From NCBI GenBank assembly GCA_965246945.1, contig CBDFFW010000001.1, positions 1,302,001 through 1,366,000 of the forward strand: a stretch of 64,000 bases of DNA, written 5' to 3'. Below are positions 54,171 to 62,588 of the stretch, piece after piece. Position numbers and translations under genes: made by a program. The notes beneath the pieces are model-generated. The model saw only the letters and a program-made list of their open reading frames with translations, ran no database searches and was not told the origin of the DNA. The stretch comes from CBDFFW01 sp965246945. Its GTDB lineage: Bacteria; Pseudomonadota; Alphaproteobacteria; UBA11073. The first letter of the stretch is position 1, and the number at the start of each line of letters is the position of its first letter.

Positions 54171-56390
54171 ATGCCTACATCAATATCTATGCTTGCGCTA
54201 AATGCTGCCAATAACTCTGCTCCTGCCACACTGCATCAGCCGGAATTCCGGCCGTTTGAACTGGCTTCGGATTATCAGCCGGCGGGTGATCAACCGGCCG
54301 CAATTGAAGCGATTGTGAATGGCTTGCAAGGCGGCGACCGCAATCAGGTGCTGCTGGGCGTGACTGGTTCCGGCAAAACGTTTACGATGGCGCATACGAT
54401 TGCGAAATTGAATCGGCCAACGCTGATTATGGCGCCCAATAAAACACTGGCCGCGCAGCTATTTGGTGAATTCAAAACCTTTTTCCCCAATAACGCAGTC
54501 GAATATTTCGTCTCTTACTACGATTATTATCAGCCCGAGGCTTATGTGCCGCGTAGCGATACGTTTATCGATAAGCAATCGCAGATTAATGAACAGCTTG
54601 ATCGCATGCGCCATGCCGCTACGCGCGCGCTGTTTGAGCGTAATGATGTGGTTATCATCGCCTCTGTCTCCTGCATCTATGGGATTGGTGATCCGCGCAT
54701 GTATCTGGCGATGACAGTCGCGCTGTCCAAAGGCCAGCAGCTGAACCGTACCGATTTGCTGAACCAGCTTATTTCGCTGCAATATAAACGCAACGATACC
54801 GATTTTACGCGCGGCACCTTCCGTGTGCGCGGCGATACGATTGAAGTCTTTCCCGCCCATTTGGATGATGCCGCCTGGCGCCTCGAAATGTTCGGCAACG
54901 AGCTGGAAAGTATCAGCGAGTTTGACCCATTAACCGGTCAGAAGACCAACAGTTTTAATAGCGTGCGCTTATATGCCAATAGCCATTATGTCACGCCAAA
55001 ACCAACGCTGGCCAAAGCATCTGAACAAATTAAAGAAGACCTCAAAATTCGTTTGGCAGAATTTGAAGCCGATGGCCGGTTGCTGGAACGCCAGCGGCTT
55101 GAGCAACGCACGCAATTTGATTTGGAGATGATTGCGGCCGCAGGCGTATGTTCCGGCATCGAGAATTATTCGCGTTATTTGACGGGCCGCAGTCCGGGTG
55201 AAGCACCACCTACTTTATTCGAATACTTGCCGAGAAATGCGTTGCTGATGGTCGATGAAAGCCATGTCGCCGTGCCGCAAATCGGCGCGATGTCGCGCGG
55301 GGATTTCGCGCGTAAATCGGTGCTATCGGAACATGGTTTCCGCCTGCCTTCGGCGATTGATAACCGGCCGCTGAAATTTGAAGAATGGGAAGGCCTGCGC
55401 CCGCAAACCCTGTTTGTTTCTGCCACGCCTGGCGATTGGGAAATGGAACAAACACAGGGCGTGTTTGTGGAACAGGTGGTGCGGCCAACTGGGTTGATTG
55501 ATCCGATTGTCGAAATTCGCCCGACTGAACATCAGGTCGACGATCTGCTTGCAGAATGCCGTAAACTGATTGAGAAAAACCAGCGGGTGCTGGTGACCAC
55601 GCTGACCAAAAAAATGGCCGAAGCGCTGTCCGACTACCTCACCGAAATGGGTATTAAGGTGCGGTACATCCATAGCGATGTCGATACCATTGAACGCATC
55701 GAAATCATTCGCGATTTGCGGATTGGCATTTATGATGTGCTGATCGGTATCAACCTGCTGCGCGAAGGGCTCGACATTCCTGAATGCGCGCTGGTGGCGA
55801 TTTTGGATGCGGATAAGGAAGGCTATCTGCGTTCCCGCGTTTCCCTCATCCAAACCATCGGCCGTGCCGCGCGGAACCTGGATGGCCGCGCGATTTTATA
55901 TGCGGATCGCATTACCGCCAGCATGCAAGCAGCGATGGATGAGACCGCCCGCCGCCGCAACCGGCAGGTGGAATACAATACGGCCAACGGTATTACACCA
56001 GAGTCGGTGAAAAAAAGTTTGGCTACGGTTTTGGACAGTATTTTCGAACGTGGCGACCGGGTCATTATCGATGCCGGTGTGCAAGAAGGCGAATTGGTCG
56101 GCAAAGACTTGGTGGCCTACCGCAAGGATGTCGAAAAACGCATGCTAAAAGCCGCGGAAGATTTGGAATTTGAAGAAGCTGCCCGCCTGCGTGATGAACT
56201 CAAACGCATCGAACAACGCGAATTGGGCCTAGACACTGAAACACCATGGCACGCTTCAGCCCGCACTGAAACCGCCCAGCCGCGCCGCAAAGGCAGCATG
56301 TCCCCCGCCGATTTCAAAGCCAAACGCTTCACCCGTTCAGGTGCTGCGGGTAAACCAAGTCCGAGCAAATTTACTGGGAAAAAGCGTTAG
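54171..56390 (+). CDS. uvrB: Excinuclease ABC subunit B
   Basis: UvrB is the damage-verification helicase of nucleotide excision repair. The 739 residues have Walker A (LLGVTGSGKTFTMAHTI), the beta-hairpin region SYYDYYQPEAYVP, DESHVAVPQIGAM (motif II), the RRxR-like TIGRAARNLDGRAILYAD, and a C-terminal UVR motif (KAAEDLEFEEAARLRDELKRIE). A Lys/Ser-rich tail follows. The ATG at 54171 was chosen; a GTG at 54162 would add three residues. The preceding palindromic element ends 25 bases upstream. Confidence 0.97.
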   Translation: MPTSISMLALNAANNSAPATLHQPEFRPFELASDYQPAGDQPAAIEAIVNGLQGGDRNQVLLGVTGSGKTFTMAHTIAKLNRPTLIMAPNKTLAAQLFGEFKTFFPNNAVEYFVSYYDYYQPEAYVPRSDTFIDKQSQINEQLDRMRHAATRALFERNDVVIIASVSCIYGIGDPRMYLAMTVALSKGQQLNRTDLLNQLISLQYKRNDTDFTRGTFRVRGDTIEVFPAHLDDAAWRLEMFGNELESISEFDPLTGQKTNSFNSVRLYANSHYVTPKPTLAKASEQIKEDLKIRLAEFEADGRLLERQRLEQRTQFDLEMIAAAGVCSGIENYSRYLTGRSPGEAPPTLFEYLPRNALLMVDESHVAVPQIGAMSRGDFARKSVLSEHGFRLPSAIDNRPLKFEEWEGLRPQTLFVSATPGDWEMEQTQGVFVEQVVRPTGLIDPIVEIRPTEHQVDDLLAECRKLIEKNQRVLVTTLTKKMAEALSDYLTEMGIKVRYIHSDVDTIERIEIIRDLRIGIYDVLIGINLLREGLDIPECALVAILDADKEGYLRSRVSLIQTIGRAARNLDGRAILYADRITASMQAAMDETARRRNRQVEYNTANGITPESVKKSLATVLDSIFERGDRVIIDAGVQEGELVGKDLVAYRKDVEKRMLKAAEDLEFEEAARLRDELKRIEQRELGLDTETPWHASARTETAQPRRKGSMSPADFKAKRFTRSGAAGKPSPSKFTGKKR

Positions 56391-56392
56391 AT

Positions 56393-58612
56393 TTATAGTT
56401 CAGGGGTATCTGTGGGTGTTTGAATCGATGCAATCCTAGTAGTTTCTGTAATAGCTTTTTTAGCTCGTCTTCTTGTTGCAGATTTAAAACCAATTTCACG
56501 TTTATCCTTTCTAATATCCTCTCTTTGGAAAGGAGGCACAAAATTTGCGTCATATTTTTGAAAGAATTTTCTATAATTACTGTATGAGAATTGATGATCA
56601 TTATTCGTAAAACAGCATTCATAAACGTCTTGCCAAGTCATTGGTATGTTAGTTAAAATTTCTTGTGAGTTGATAGGCGGTATATTTTTATGTGTCTCTA
56701 TATATTTTTCTAAATTTTCTGAAATTATTGCTTCAATTAGTAAAGGTAAACTATTAGGACAATCAAACAATTGTTTATTTTTTCTTTGTAAATTATTTTG
56801 TAACGCTGGCCATGTAGTTATGACACCATCGGTTATAAAATCTTTATCCCCCTGGTTAGGCCACCTTCGATAAGTAGTAGAAAAAGCAACAATACATTGA
56901 ATAATAAAGTTTTTTGACAATTGGCTTTTTCCAACTTTTCCTTCAGAATACAATAAATTTTCCAATGTACCACTTGCACTAGCTCTATTAACCAAAGCTT
57001 TTCTAATTAAACCTATTGTCCATCGCTGATCTAAAAAAACTCTTTCACTATTGCTTAACGTTTGATCAGTATGATTCCGATACCAATCAAAAATTGCATT
57101 TCGTATACCACGATTAACTATATCAAAAACAGATTTTGCTTCAATTCCGGGCATATGTCCTTTTCTTAATTTTGTGTCTAAAAGGTCAAAACGTCCCATT
57201 GGTAAATCATCTGCTTTTCCACTAGCTACAGTAACAAAATGTAGTGGTTCGATTGAGGAATGCCTTAAACAGATATCAAACAATTCTTGCTCAGTATGTG
57301 CTGGCCTTAAGCCAGTGTATACCCATAAGGTTACTAAATTTGTATAGCCAATTCTTGCATGCCTTCCTAATTCATCATCCAATTCTTGCCAGCTACGTTG
57401 AGGTAAATTTGTGTCCGTCACAAAAGCACATTCAATTACTCCTGTTGATGCTTGAGGCAACTGCCCTTTGCTGTTTAATATTACTTGACCAATTAACCTT
57501 AATATGTCTGTCAAGCAAGCCGCTGTCGTTTTAGAAAAATCTTTTTTGCCATATACTGCCCTGTTCCAAGAACGCCAACTATATTGAGGAAATTCGGTAA
57601 TTTTTGTATTTGCTTTAGATTTAGGTAAAGTACCGGTGCGCAAAAAATAAGTAAACATACAGTAACCAATGAGTTCAGGTGTTAAACGGATTGTTTTTCT
57701 ATCCTGTAAATCTTTTTGCCGCCGGGCGATTTCTTCAGCTGTTAAAATCGGTTGGTTTTCGGCGCGTGGTTGTTGCATGGCTTTCGCCAGATCGCCTTCC
57801 CAACCACTATGCATTTCAACACGCGTAGCACCGATGTAATTTTCTAGTAATGGCTTAGGGTATAAGCTCCATTCGGCGGGCACCAGTAAACGGTGGGTGA
57901 CAAACATGGCCTCGCCTACTTCGTTGCAGACCGCCACTTGTTTGCCGCTACGTGGCAAGTCGGCAATATAATAAGGCGTGCTGCGCATTTGCGCGTCGCG
58001 CAGGTTGCCTCGGAAAATGGTGATTTCTTCGCCATAGTGGATATGATTATGCCGTTGCAGCCATTCTATCACCTCGCCCAAACGGTCTTTCAGTTCAGGC
58101 TGTTTCCAACCAGCGCCGCTGCCGGTTTGCGGGGCCATTCCGGTTTGGGGTGAAATGGTGACGGGCGGCAAATCGATAATTTTAAAACCCAATCGCTGGG
58201 CTAACTCTTCCGCTTTTTGCCGTTGTGGTATTGCACTGGTGCCGCGCACCGTTGCATCGGAGGCCAATAACGCTTGGGTAAATGAACGGGTGCGCTGATA
58301 CCAGAAATCATAGGCATAATCTAGGAAGCCGCTGATATGCGGTTGTAACTTTTCTGGTAAGGTTACGTCTTGCAAGGATGCCAGGATCACAGCCCGTTCA
58401 ATTTGTTTTTTATGCTCACTATCGGTTGGCCAGTTGCCGGTATAAGACAGGTGGATTTCTGTCTCCAAAGCCGCCACCACATTAATTAAATTAGTTAAAC
58501 TGGCTTCGGAAATAATTGCGTTATTTTGTTCGTCGCTACGGGCTGCTTCAGCCACATTGATAGCCGCAGTAATAATTTCAGGTTTAACCAATTGTTGAAT
58601 GTGAATGGCCAT
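56393..58612 (-). CDS. Large orphan protein with internal repeats and mosaic base composition
   Basis: About 739 residues from the ATG at 58612 (a TTG at 58642 would add ten). No family is assigned. The first 290 residues are coded at normal GC and include a compact module YYIADLPRSGKQVAVCNEVGE…. The remaining 450 are coded by AT-rich DNA. From about residue 310, at least three to four degenerate units of 55-65 residues repeat the pattern x-(I/F)-x-T-x-x-x-(L/I/W)P-x-x-x-S/D-x-x-I…W…L. Examples are TYFLRTGTLPKSKANTKI…SWRSW, ETHKNIPPINSQEILTNIPMTWQDV and FSTTYRRWPNQGDKDFI…TWPAL. Such helical repeats suggest nucleic-acid or protein binding. The C-terminus is basic (KSATRRRAKKAI). Convergent with uvrB (2-base gap). 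Confidence 0.65.
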   Translation of the reverse strand: MAIHIQQLVKPEIITAAINVAEAARSDEQNNAIISEASLTNLINVVAALETEIHLSYTGNWPTDSEHKKQIERAVILASLQDVTLPEKLQPHISGFLDYAYDFWYQRTRSFTQALLASDATVRGTSAIPQRQKAEELAQRLGFKIIDLPPVTISPQTGMAPQTGSGAGWKQPELKDRLGEVIEWLQRHNHIHYGEEITIFRGNLRDAQMRSTPYYIADLPRSGKQVAVCNEVGEAMFVTHRLLVPAEWSLYPKPLLENYIGATRVEMHSGWEGDLAKAMQQPRAENQPILTAEEIARRQKDLQDRKTIRLTPELIGYCMFTYFLRTGTLPKSKANTKITEFPQYSWRSWNRAVYGKKDFSKTTAACLTDILRLIGQVILNSKGQLPQASTGVIECAFVTDTNLPQRSWQELDDELGRHARIGYTNLVTLWVYTGLRPAHTEQELFDICLRHSSIEPLHFVTVASGKADDLPMGRFDLLDTKLRKGHMPGIEAKSVFDIVNRGIRNAIFDWYRNHTDQTLSNSERVFLDQRWTIGLIRKALVNRASASGTLENLLYSEGKVGKSQLSKNFIIQCIVAFSTTYRRWPNQGDKDFITDGVITTWPALQNNLQRKNKQLFDCPNSLPLLIEAIISENLEKYIETHKNIPPINSQEILTNIPMTWQDVYECCFTNNDHQFSYSNYRKFFQKYDANFVPPFQREDIRKDKREIGFKSATRRRAKKAITETTRIASIQTPTDTPEL

Positions 58613-58667
58613 TGCAGAATATGGATTCAAATTGAGCTGCAACTATTCTTAAAACCAGAGAAATTTG

Positions 58668-59510
58668 CTATTCTACCGCTAGATTATCAATCAAGCGGGC
58701 TTTGCCAAGCTTGGCCGCAGCAAAAATACGGGCGGGTGGTTGGTAGATGGTTTGCGGTTCTAGGGTTTCGGCGTGGTGCACGGCCAAATAGTCAATCTGG
58801 CTGAAACCGGCGGTAAGTAAGCGTTCACTCGCCTGCGTGCAAGCAGTTTGGGTTTGCTCGCCAGGTTTAAGAGTTGCGGCAATTTGGCTGAGTTCTTTAT
58901 GTAACTGCGGCGCGATAGCGCGTTCTTCCGCCGTGAGATAAGCATTGCGGGAAGAGAGGGCCAAGCCGTCACCTTCGCGCACGGTAGGCATGCCGATAAT
59001 TTCGACTGGCAGATCTAAATCTTTGGCCAGGCGTTGCAAAATCGCCAATTGTTGATAATCCTTTTCGCCAAAAAATGCGTGGGTTGGCTGCACCTGGTTC
59101 AGTAATTTGGTAACAACCAAAGCTACGCCGGCGAAATGTGTGGGGCGGAAAACGCCATCTAAATATTGGCTAAGATTGGCTACCTGCACGGATGTGGCAA
59201 AACCAGGCGCATACATTTCTTCAGATGTTGGCGCGTATAAAATATCGGCAATACCCTGTTCGTTCAATTTTGCGGTATCGGCCGCCACATCGCGCGGATA
59301 GGAACCATAATCTTCATGCGGGGCGAATTGGGTGGGATTGACAAAAATTGAAACGACGACATGGTCACAAATTTTCTTGGCTTCCGCCACCAAGTACAAA
59401 TGCCCGCGATGCAAGGCACCCATGGTTGGCACAAAGCCAATGCGTTTATTGGTCTGCCGCCATACTTTGGTGGCCTGACGTAATTCAGCGATGGTTTGGA
59501 TGTGTTGCAC
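58668..59510 (-). CDS. panC: Pantothenate synthetase
   Basis: PanC condenses pantoate and beta-alanine using ATP. The 280 residues have VPTMGALHRGHLYLV (HIGH-like), VSIFVNPTQFAPHEDYGSYPR, FFGEKDYQQLAIL (KDxQQ), PTVREGDGLALSSRNAYL (SSRN) and a C-terminal domain. The start is a GTG at 59510. panB is not adjacent. Confidence 0.96.
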   Translation of the reverse strand: MQHIQTIAELRQATKVWRQTNKRIGFVPTMGALHRGHLYLVAEAKKICDHVVVSIFVNPTQFAPHEDYGSYPRDVAADTAKLNEQGIADILYAPTSEEMYAPGFATSVQVANLSQYLDGVFRPTHFAGVALVVTKLLNQVQPTHAFFGEKDYQQLAILQRLAKDLDLPVEIIGMPTVREGDGLALSSRNAYLTAEERAIAPQLHKELSQIAATLKPGEQTQTACTQASERLLTAGFSQIDYLAVHHAETLEPQTIYQPPARIFAAAKLGKARLIDNLAVE

Positions 59511-59549
59511 AAGCGTTTTTAATTTAGGTAAGTAAATTTAGCTAGCAAC

Positions 59550-59766
59550 ATCCCTCTCCCTTTCAGCCTACGTCCGCGCAGCGGGCTACGGGCGCGACTA
59601 ACGTGCGGGAGAGGGTTAGAAACAGTTAGCGAAAGCGCAGCTTGAGATTAATGTTTCGGGTGAGGGCATCATTGGCGCTGAGCTCTATGAATGCCCTCAC
59701 CCGTTTCACTAAACTTGCTTACAGCTTATTGAGAGAAACTACCCTCTCCCGCAGGGGAGAGGGATA
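59550..59766. repeat. Large composite palindromic element between panC and fliJ
   Basis: The outer arms are ATCCCTCTCCC (59550-59560) and GGGAGAGGGAT (ending near 59765). Within them are further hairpins: CCCTCTCCC/GGGAGAGGG in each half and a central GGGTGAGGGCAT…ATGCCCTCACCC. It is about 217 bp and resembles the GC-rich element in recG, suggesting a composite of two units. Confidence 0.85.
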
Positions 59767-59778
59767 GGCCGGTGCAAA

Positions 59779-60201
59779 CTACTCGCGCTCCTTGCGCACA
59801 AATTGCTGCAGGCCGATTTCATCAAGCGTGTCGCTTTCTTTTTTGGCGGCTACCTTGGCCGCGGCTTTCAGGCGGTTTTCATGGGTGATTTCGACCGTTT
59901 TTAATTCTTTGAATAATTCCTGCATGTCATCCCGCGCGGCGGTAATGGCGGTTGCCAATTGCGTAATATTTTTAGCCAGCAATTCGCGTTTTTGCCGCAC
60001 GCGTTCGGTATAGGCCGCCAGGGTATAAGCCGGTTCGCCGCGCGCGGTGGCCTCGGCCTGCTCGGCCTTTAAGTCAGCGGCCAGGCGGCGATCCTGGTTT
60101 TGCAGATTGTCTAACTGCGCTTCCAGCTCGCCAATGCGGCGGCGTTGTTCATCCAGCGCGTGTTTTTTCAGCCGAATAAGGGTTGGCAGACCGCCCGCCA
60201 T
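59779..60201 (-). CDS. fliJ: Flagellar export protein FliJ-like
   Basis: FliJ is the coiled-coil stalk of the flagellar export ATPase, connecting FliI to FlhA. The 140 residues are almost entirely coiled coil: LPTLIRLKKHALDEQRRRIG, LEAQLDNLQNQDRRLAADLK, then RVRQKRELLAKNITQLATAI and ENRLKAAAKVAAKKES. The pattern and length fit FliJ. fliI, its usual partner, is not adjacent; the gene follows nuoC by 11 bases. Short coiled-coil proteins are hard to assign, so some doubt remains. Confidence 0.75.
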   Translation of the reverse strand: MAGGLPTLIRLKKHALDEQRRRIGELEAQLDNLQNQDRRLAADLKAEQAEATARGEPAYTLAAYTERVRQKRELLAKNITQLATAITAARDDMQELFKELKTVEITHENRLKAAAKVAAKKESDTLDEIGLQQFVRKERE

Positions 60202-60212
60202 ATATTAAAGCC

Positions 60213-60863
60213 CTAATCCAGCTCAAACGAACCCAGCGGTTTATTGGCCTTTTCATCGCCCGGCAGTTGCACATTGGTCAGCCCTTCCCACGGGCTGACG
60301 AAGTCAAACCGGCGGAATTCTTGGGTTAATTTAACGGGTTCATACACCACACGCTGCTGTTCGGGGTCGTACCGCAATTCGGTATAGCCGGTCAGCGGGA
60401 AATCTTTCCGCATGGGATGGCCGTCAAACCCGTAATCGGTCAACAGGCGGCGCAAATCGTTATTGCCAGCAAAAACAATGCCATACATGTCATACGCCTC
60501 GCGTTCATACCAGCCAGCGCAGGGAAATTGGGTAACCACAGATGGCACCGGCTGGTGTTCACCAACCGCAACTTTCAACATCACCCGCAGATTTTTGGTC
60601 ATACTAAGCAATTGATAAACCACCATAAACCGCTGCGGGGCGGAGGGATAATCCACCCCCGCCAGGTCGACCAGTTGCGTAAATTGATAATCCGGATGGT
60701 TGTGCAACCATTGCAAAACCGGCAGCAATTGCTCCGCCTCAATTTCAATATGTAATTGATTATGCTGAATTTCATAGCCAAGCACACCCTGCGGATGCAT
60801 GGTGGCCAGAATACCCGCCAGTTGCACCAAAGTTTCTTCCAAAGCCGACCAAATATGCGCCAT
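60213..60863 (-). CDS. nuoC: NADH-quinone oxidoreductase subunit C
   Basis: NuoC is a peripheral-arm subunit of complex I. The 216 residues have [79 protein letters not shown] and the C-terminal [13 protein letters not shown]. All are NuoC signatures. NuoB and NuoD, its usual neighbours, are absent; it is flanked by fliJ and an orphan GGDEF gene. Confidence 0.95.
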   Translation of the reverse strand: MAHIWSALEETLVQLAGILATMHPQGVLGYEIQHNQLHIEIEAEQLLPVLQWLHNHPDYQFTQLVDLAGVDYPSAPQRFMVVYQLLSMTKNLRVMLKVAVGEHQPVPSVVTQFPCAGWYEREAYDMYGIVFAGNNDLRRLLTDYGFDGHPMRKDFPLTGYTELRYDPEQQRVVYEPVKLTQEFRRFDFVSPWEGLTNVQLPGDEKANKPLGSFELD

Positions 60864-60962
60864 GCGTTTAATTATGCTGATTTAATTTTAAATGCCAAGC
60901 AGGATATGATATTTACTTTAGATTAATATTTACAGTTTATGATATTTAGGAAAGCAAAGTTT

Positions 60963-61856
60963 ATGCATAATATAGAGAAAATACTAAATCGATATTTGGG
61001 GCATGCACCGCGTTTAAGTGAACAACAGGCTTTGTCCATATTAATCGCCAAAATTTCTGATATTTGTATTGATAAAATTGAAGAATATTTAAGTAGAGAT
61101 TGGGATACTGCCAGCGAAGCGGCTCACTTTTTTAACTTTTGCAATACTGCCAAAGATATTCTTGAAATCACCGATATTAAGCAACGCGCAGCAATTTTTG
61201 ATTTTTTATTCTCAGGGTTTTTGGCCACTAAAGCTATCGCAATTAATGCACAGCGGGATCATTTAACGGGTGCTTTGAAACGTGAAGATGGCGAACCGAT
61301 GTTACAACGAGCTTGGCAGCGCGCACAAAATCAAGAGACTCAAGGCTTTGGAGTTATCGCTCTTGATCTTGATGGATTTAAACCGATTAATGATAAATAC
61401 GGTCATGCTGCAGGAGATGAAGCTTTAAAAACTTTTGTCCAAGCTTTGGAAACTTGTTTAAGAAAATATGATAAGATTATTCAAAAAGTTATAAGAACCG
61501 GTGGCGATGAGTTTTTAATTTTAATCGATAATGTTGATAAAAATGAATTTAATAAAGTTGGGAGACGTGTTCGTGCACATGTTCAAAATGTTCCCTTTCA
61601 AATAAATGATGTAACAAGTGGCGATAGCCAACAGGTTTGGTTATCAATTGGTGGCAGCTCTGGTGGTGCACATAGCAGCGAATATTCGAGTTTGGACGAT
61701 ATGCAAAAAGTGGCTGACCAACGCTCATACCATGTCAAAGGTACATGGAAAAAGGTTATTGGATTGCAACCATTTGTTGCAGATTATGATGGTATGGCCA
61801 AACAAGATAAAATTGACCCACCCAGAGAAAAATACAAACTTACTGCTACGCCTTAA
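60963..61856 (+). CDS. AT-rich diguanylate cyclase with intact GGDEF
   Basis: The 297 residues have a helical N-terminal domain (1-95) without an obvious sensor motif. A GGDEF domain follows: RDHLTGALKREDGEPML, ALDLDGFKPINDKYGHAAGDEALK (metal and substrate residues) and RTGGDEFLIL (GGDEF at about 180-184). Diguanylate cyclase activity is therefore plausible. The C-terminal 40 residues are unusual for the family. The ATG at 60963 follows AGGAAAG; an ATG at 60939 lacks a ribosome-binding site. Composition is AT-rich. Confidence 0.88.
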   Translation: MHNIEKILNRYLGHAPRLSEQQALSILIAKISDICIDKIEEYLSRDWDTASEAAHFFNFCNTAKDILEITDIKQRAAIFDFLFSGFLATKAIAINAQRDHLTGALKREDGEPMLQRAWQRAQNQETQGFGVIALDLDGFKPINDKYGHAAGDEALKTFVQALETCLRKYDKIIQKVIRTGGDEFLILIDNVDKNEFNKVGRRVRAHVQNVPFQINDVTSGDSQQVWLSIGGSSGGAHSSEYSSLDDMQKVADQRSYHVKGTWKKVIGLQPFVADYDGMAKQDKIDPPREKYKLTATP

Positions 61857-62548
61857 ATAACAGATATTATAATAAATTCTTTTGCATCTAAACTCGCGCC
61901 GCCAACCAGCACACCGTCAACGCCGGGCAATAATTGTATTTGGGCGGCGTTATCGGGTTTGACGGAGCCGCCGTATAAAACGGGGGTGGCAGGTAATATT
62001 TGATGGATGGCGGTGTGCATCTGGATGATATCGGCAACGCTAGGCACCCGCCCGGTGCCAATCGCCCAGATGGGTTCATAGGCAACCAGAAATTCGCCGC
62101 TAACCGGGCAGCTCGTCTGCAGCTGGGCCGCGACAACAGGTTCGGCCTGGCCTACTGCCCGGGCCGCCAAACTTTCTCCCACACAAATCACCGGCGTTAA
62201 GCCGGCGGTTTGAGCAGCCACAGCCTTAGCTTTCACTTCAGCATCGGTTTCGCCCATGGCACGCCGTTCGGAATGGCCGACCAGGACATATTGGCAACCG
62301 GCATTGGCTAATTGCGCCATGCTGATCTCGCCGGTATAGGCACCCTGCCCAGCTGCATGGCCGTTTTGCGCACCGATTAAAATTTTGCTGTTCTGTAGGG
62401 CGGCAGCAAATTCTGTAAGTAATGTGAAAGGCGGGCAAATAATGACCTGCACATCCGTTGGCAATACCGCTGCGCGCAATGCGGCCGCATATGCGGCAAC
62501 ATCCCCGCGCTGCCCATGCATTTTCCAGTTTGCGATTACGTAACGCAT
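61853..62548 (-). CDS. tpiA: Triosephosphate isomerase
   Basis: TpiA interconverts DHAP and glyceraldehyde 3-phosphate. The 231 residues have VIANWKMHG (catalytic Lys), GAQNGHAAGQGAYTGEISM, VLVGHSERRA (catalytic His), VAYEPIWAIGTGRVP (catalytic Glu) and LYGGSVKPDNA with GVLVGGASLDA. The ATG at 62548 (MRYVIANWKMH) gives a normal start. It is slightly shorter than usual (about 250). It is divergent from ppiD, as in many alphaproteobacteria, and its stop overlaps the GGDEF gene's stop by 4 bp. Confidence 0.96.
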   Translation of the reverse strand: MRYVIANWKMHGQRGDVAAYAAALRAAVLPTDVQVIICPPFTLLTEFAAALQNSKILIGAQNGHAAGQGAYTGEISMAQLANAGCQYVLVGHSERRAMGETDAEVKAKAVAAQTAGLTPVICVGESLAARAVGQAEPVVAAQLQTSCPVSGEFLVAYEPIWAIGTGRVPSVADIIQMHTAIHQILPATPVLYGGSVKPDNAAQIQLLPGVDGVLVGGASLDAKEFIIISVI

Positions 62549-62588
62549 CTGCTTGCTTCTACAGCCCATCGCGGCTAAGCACAACTTC

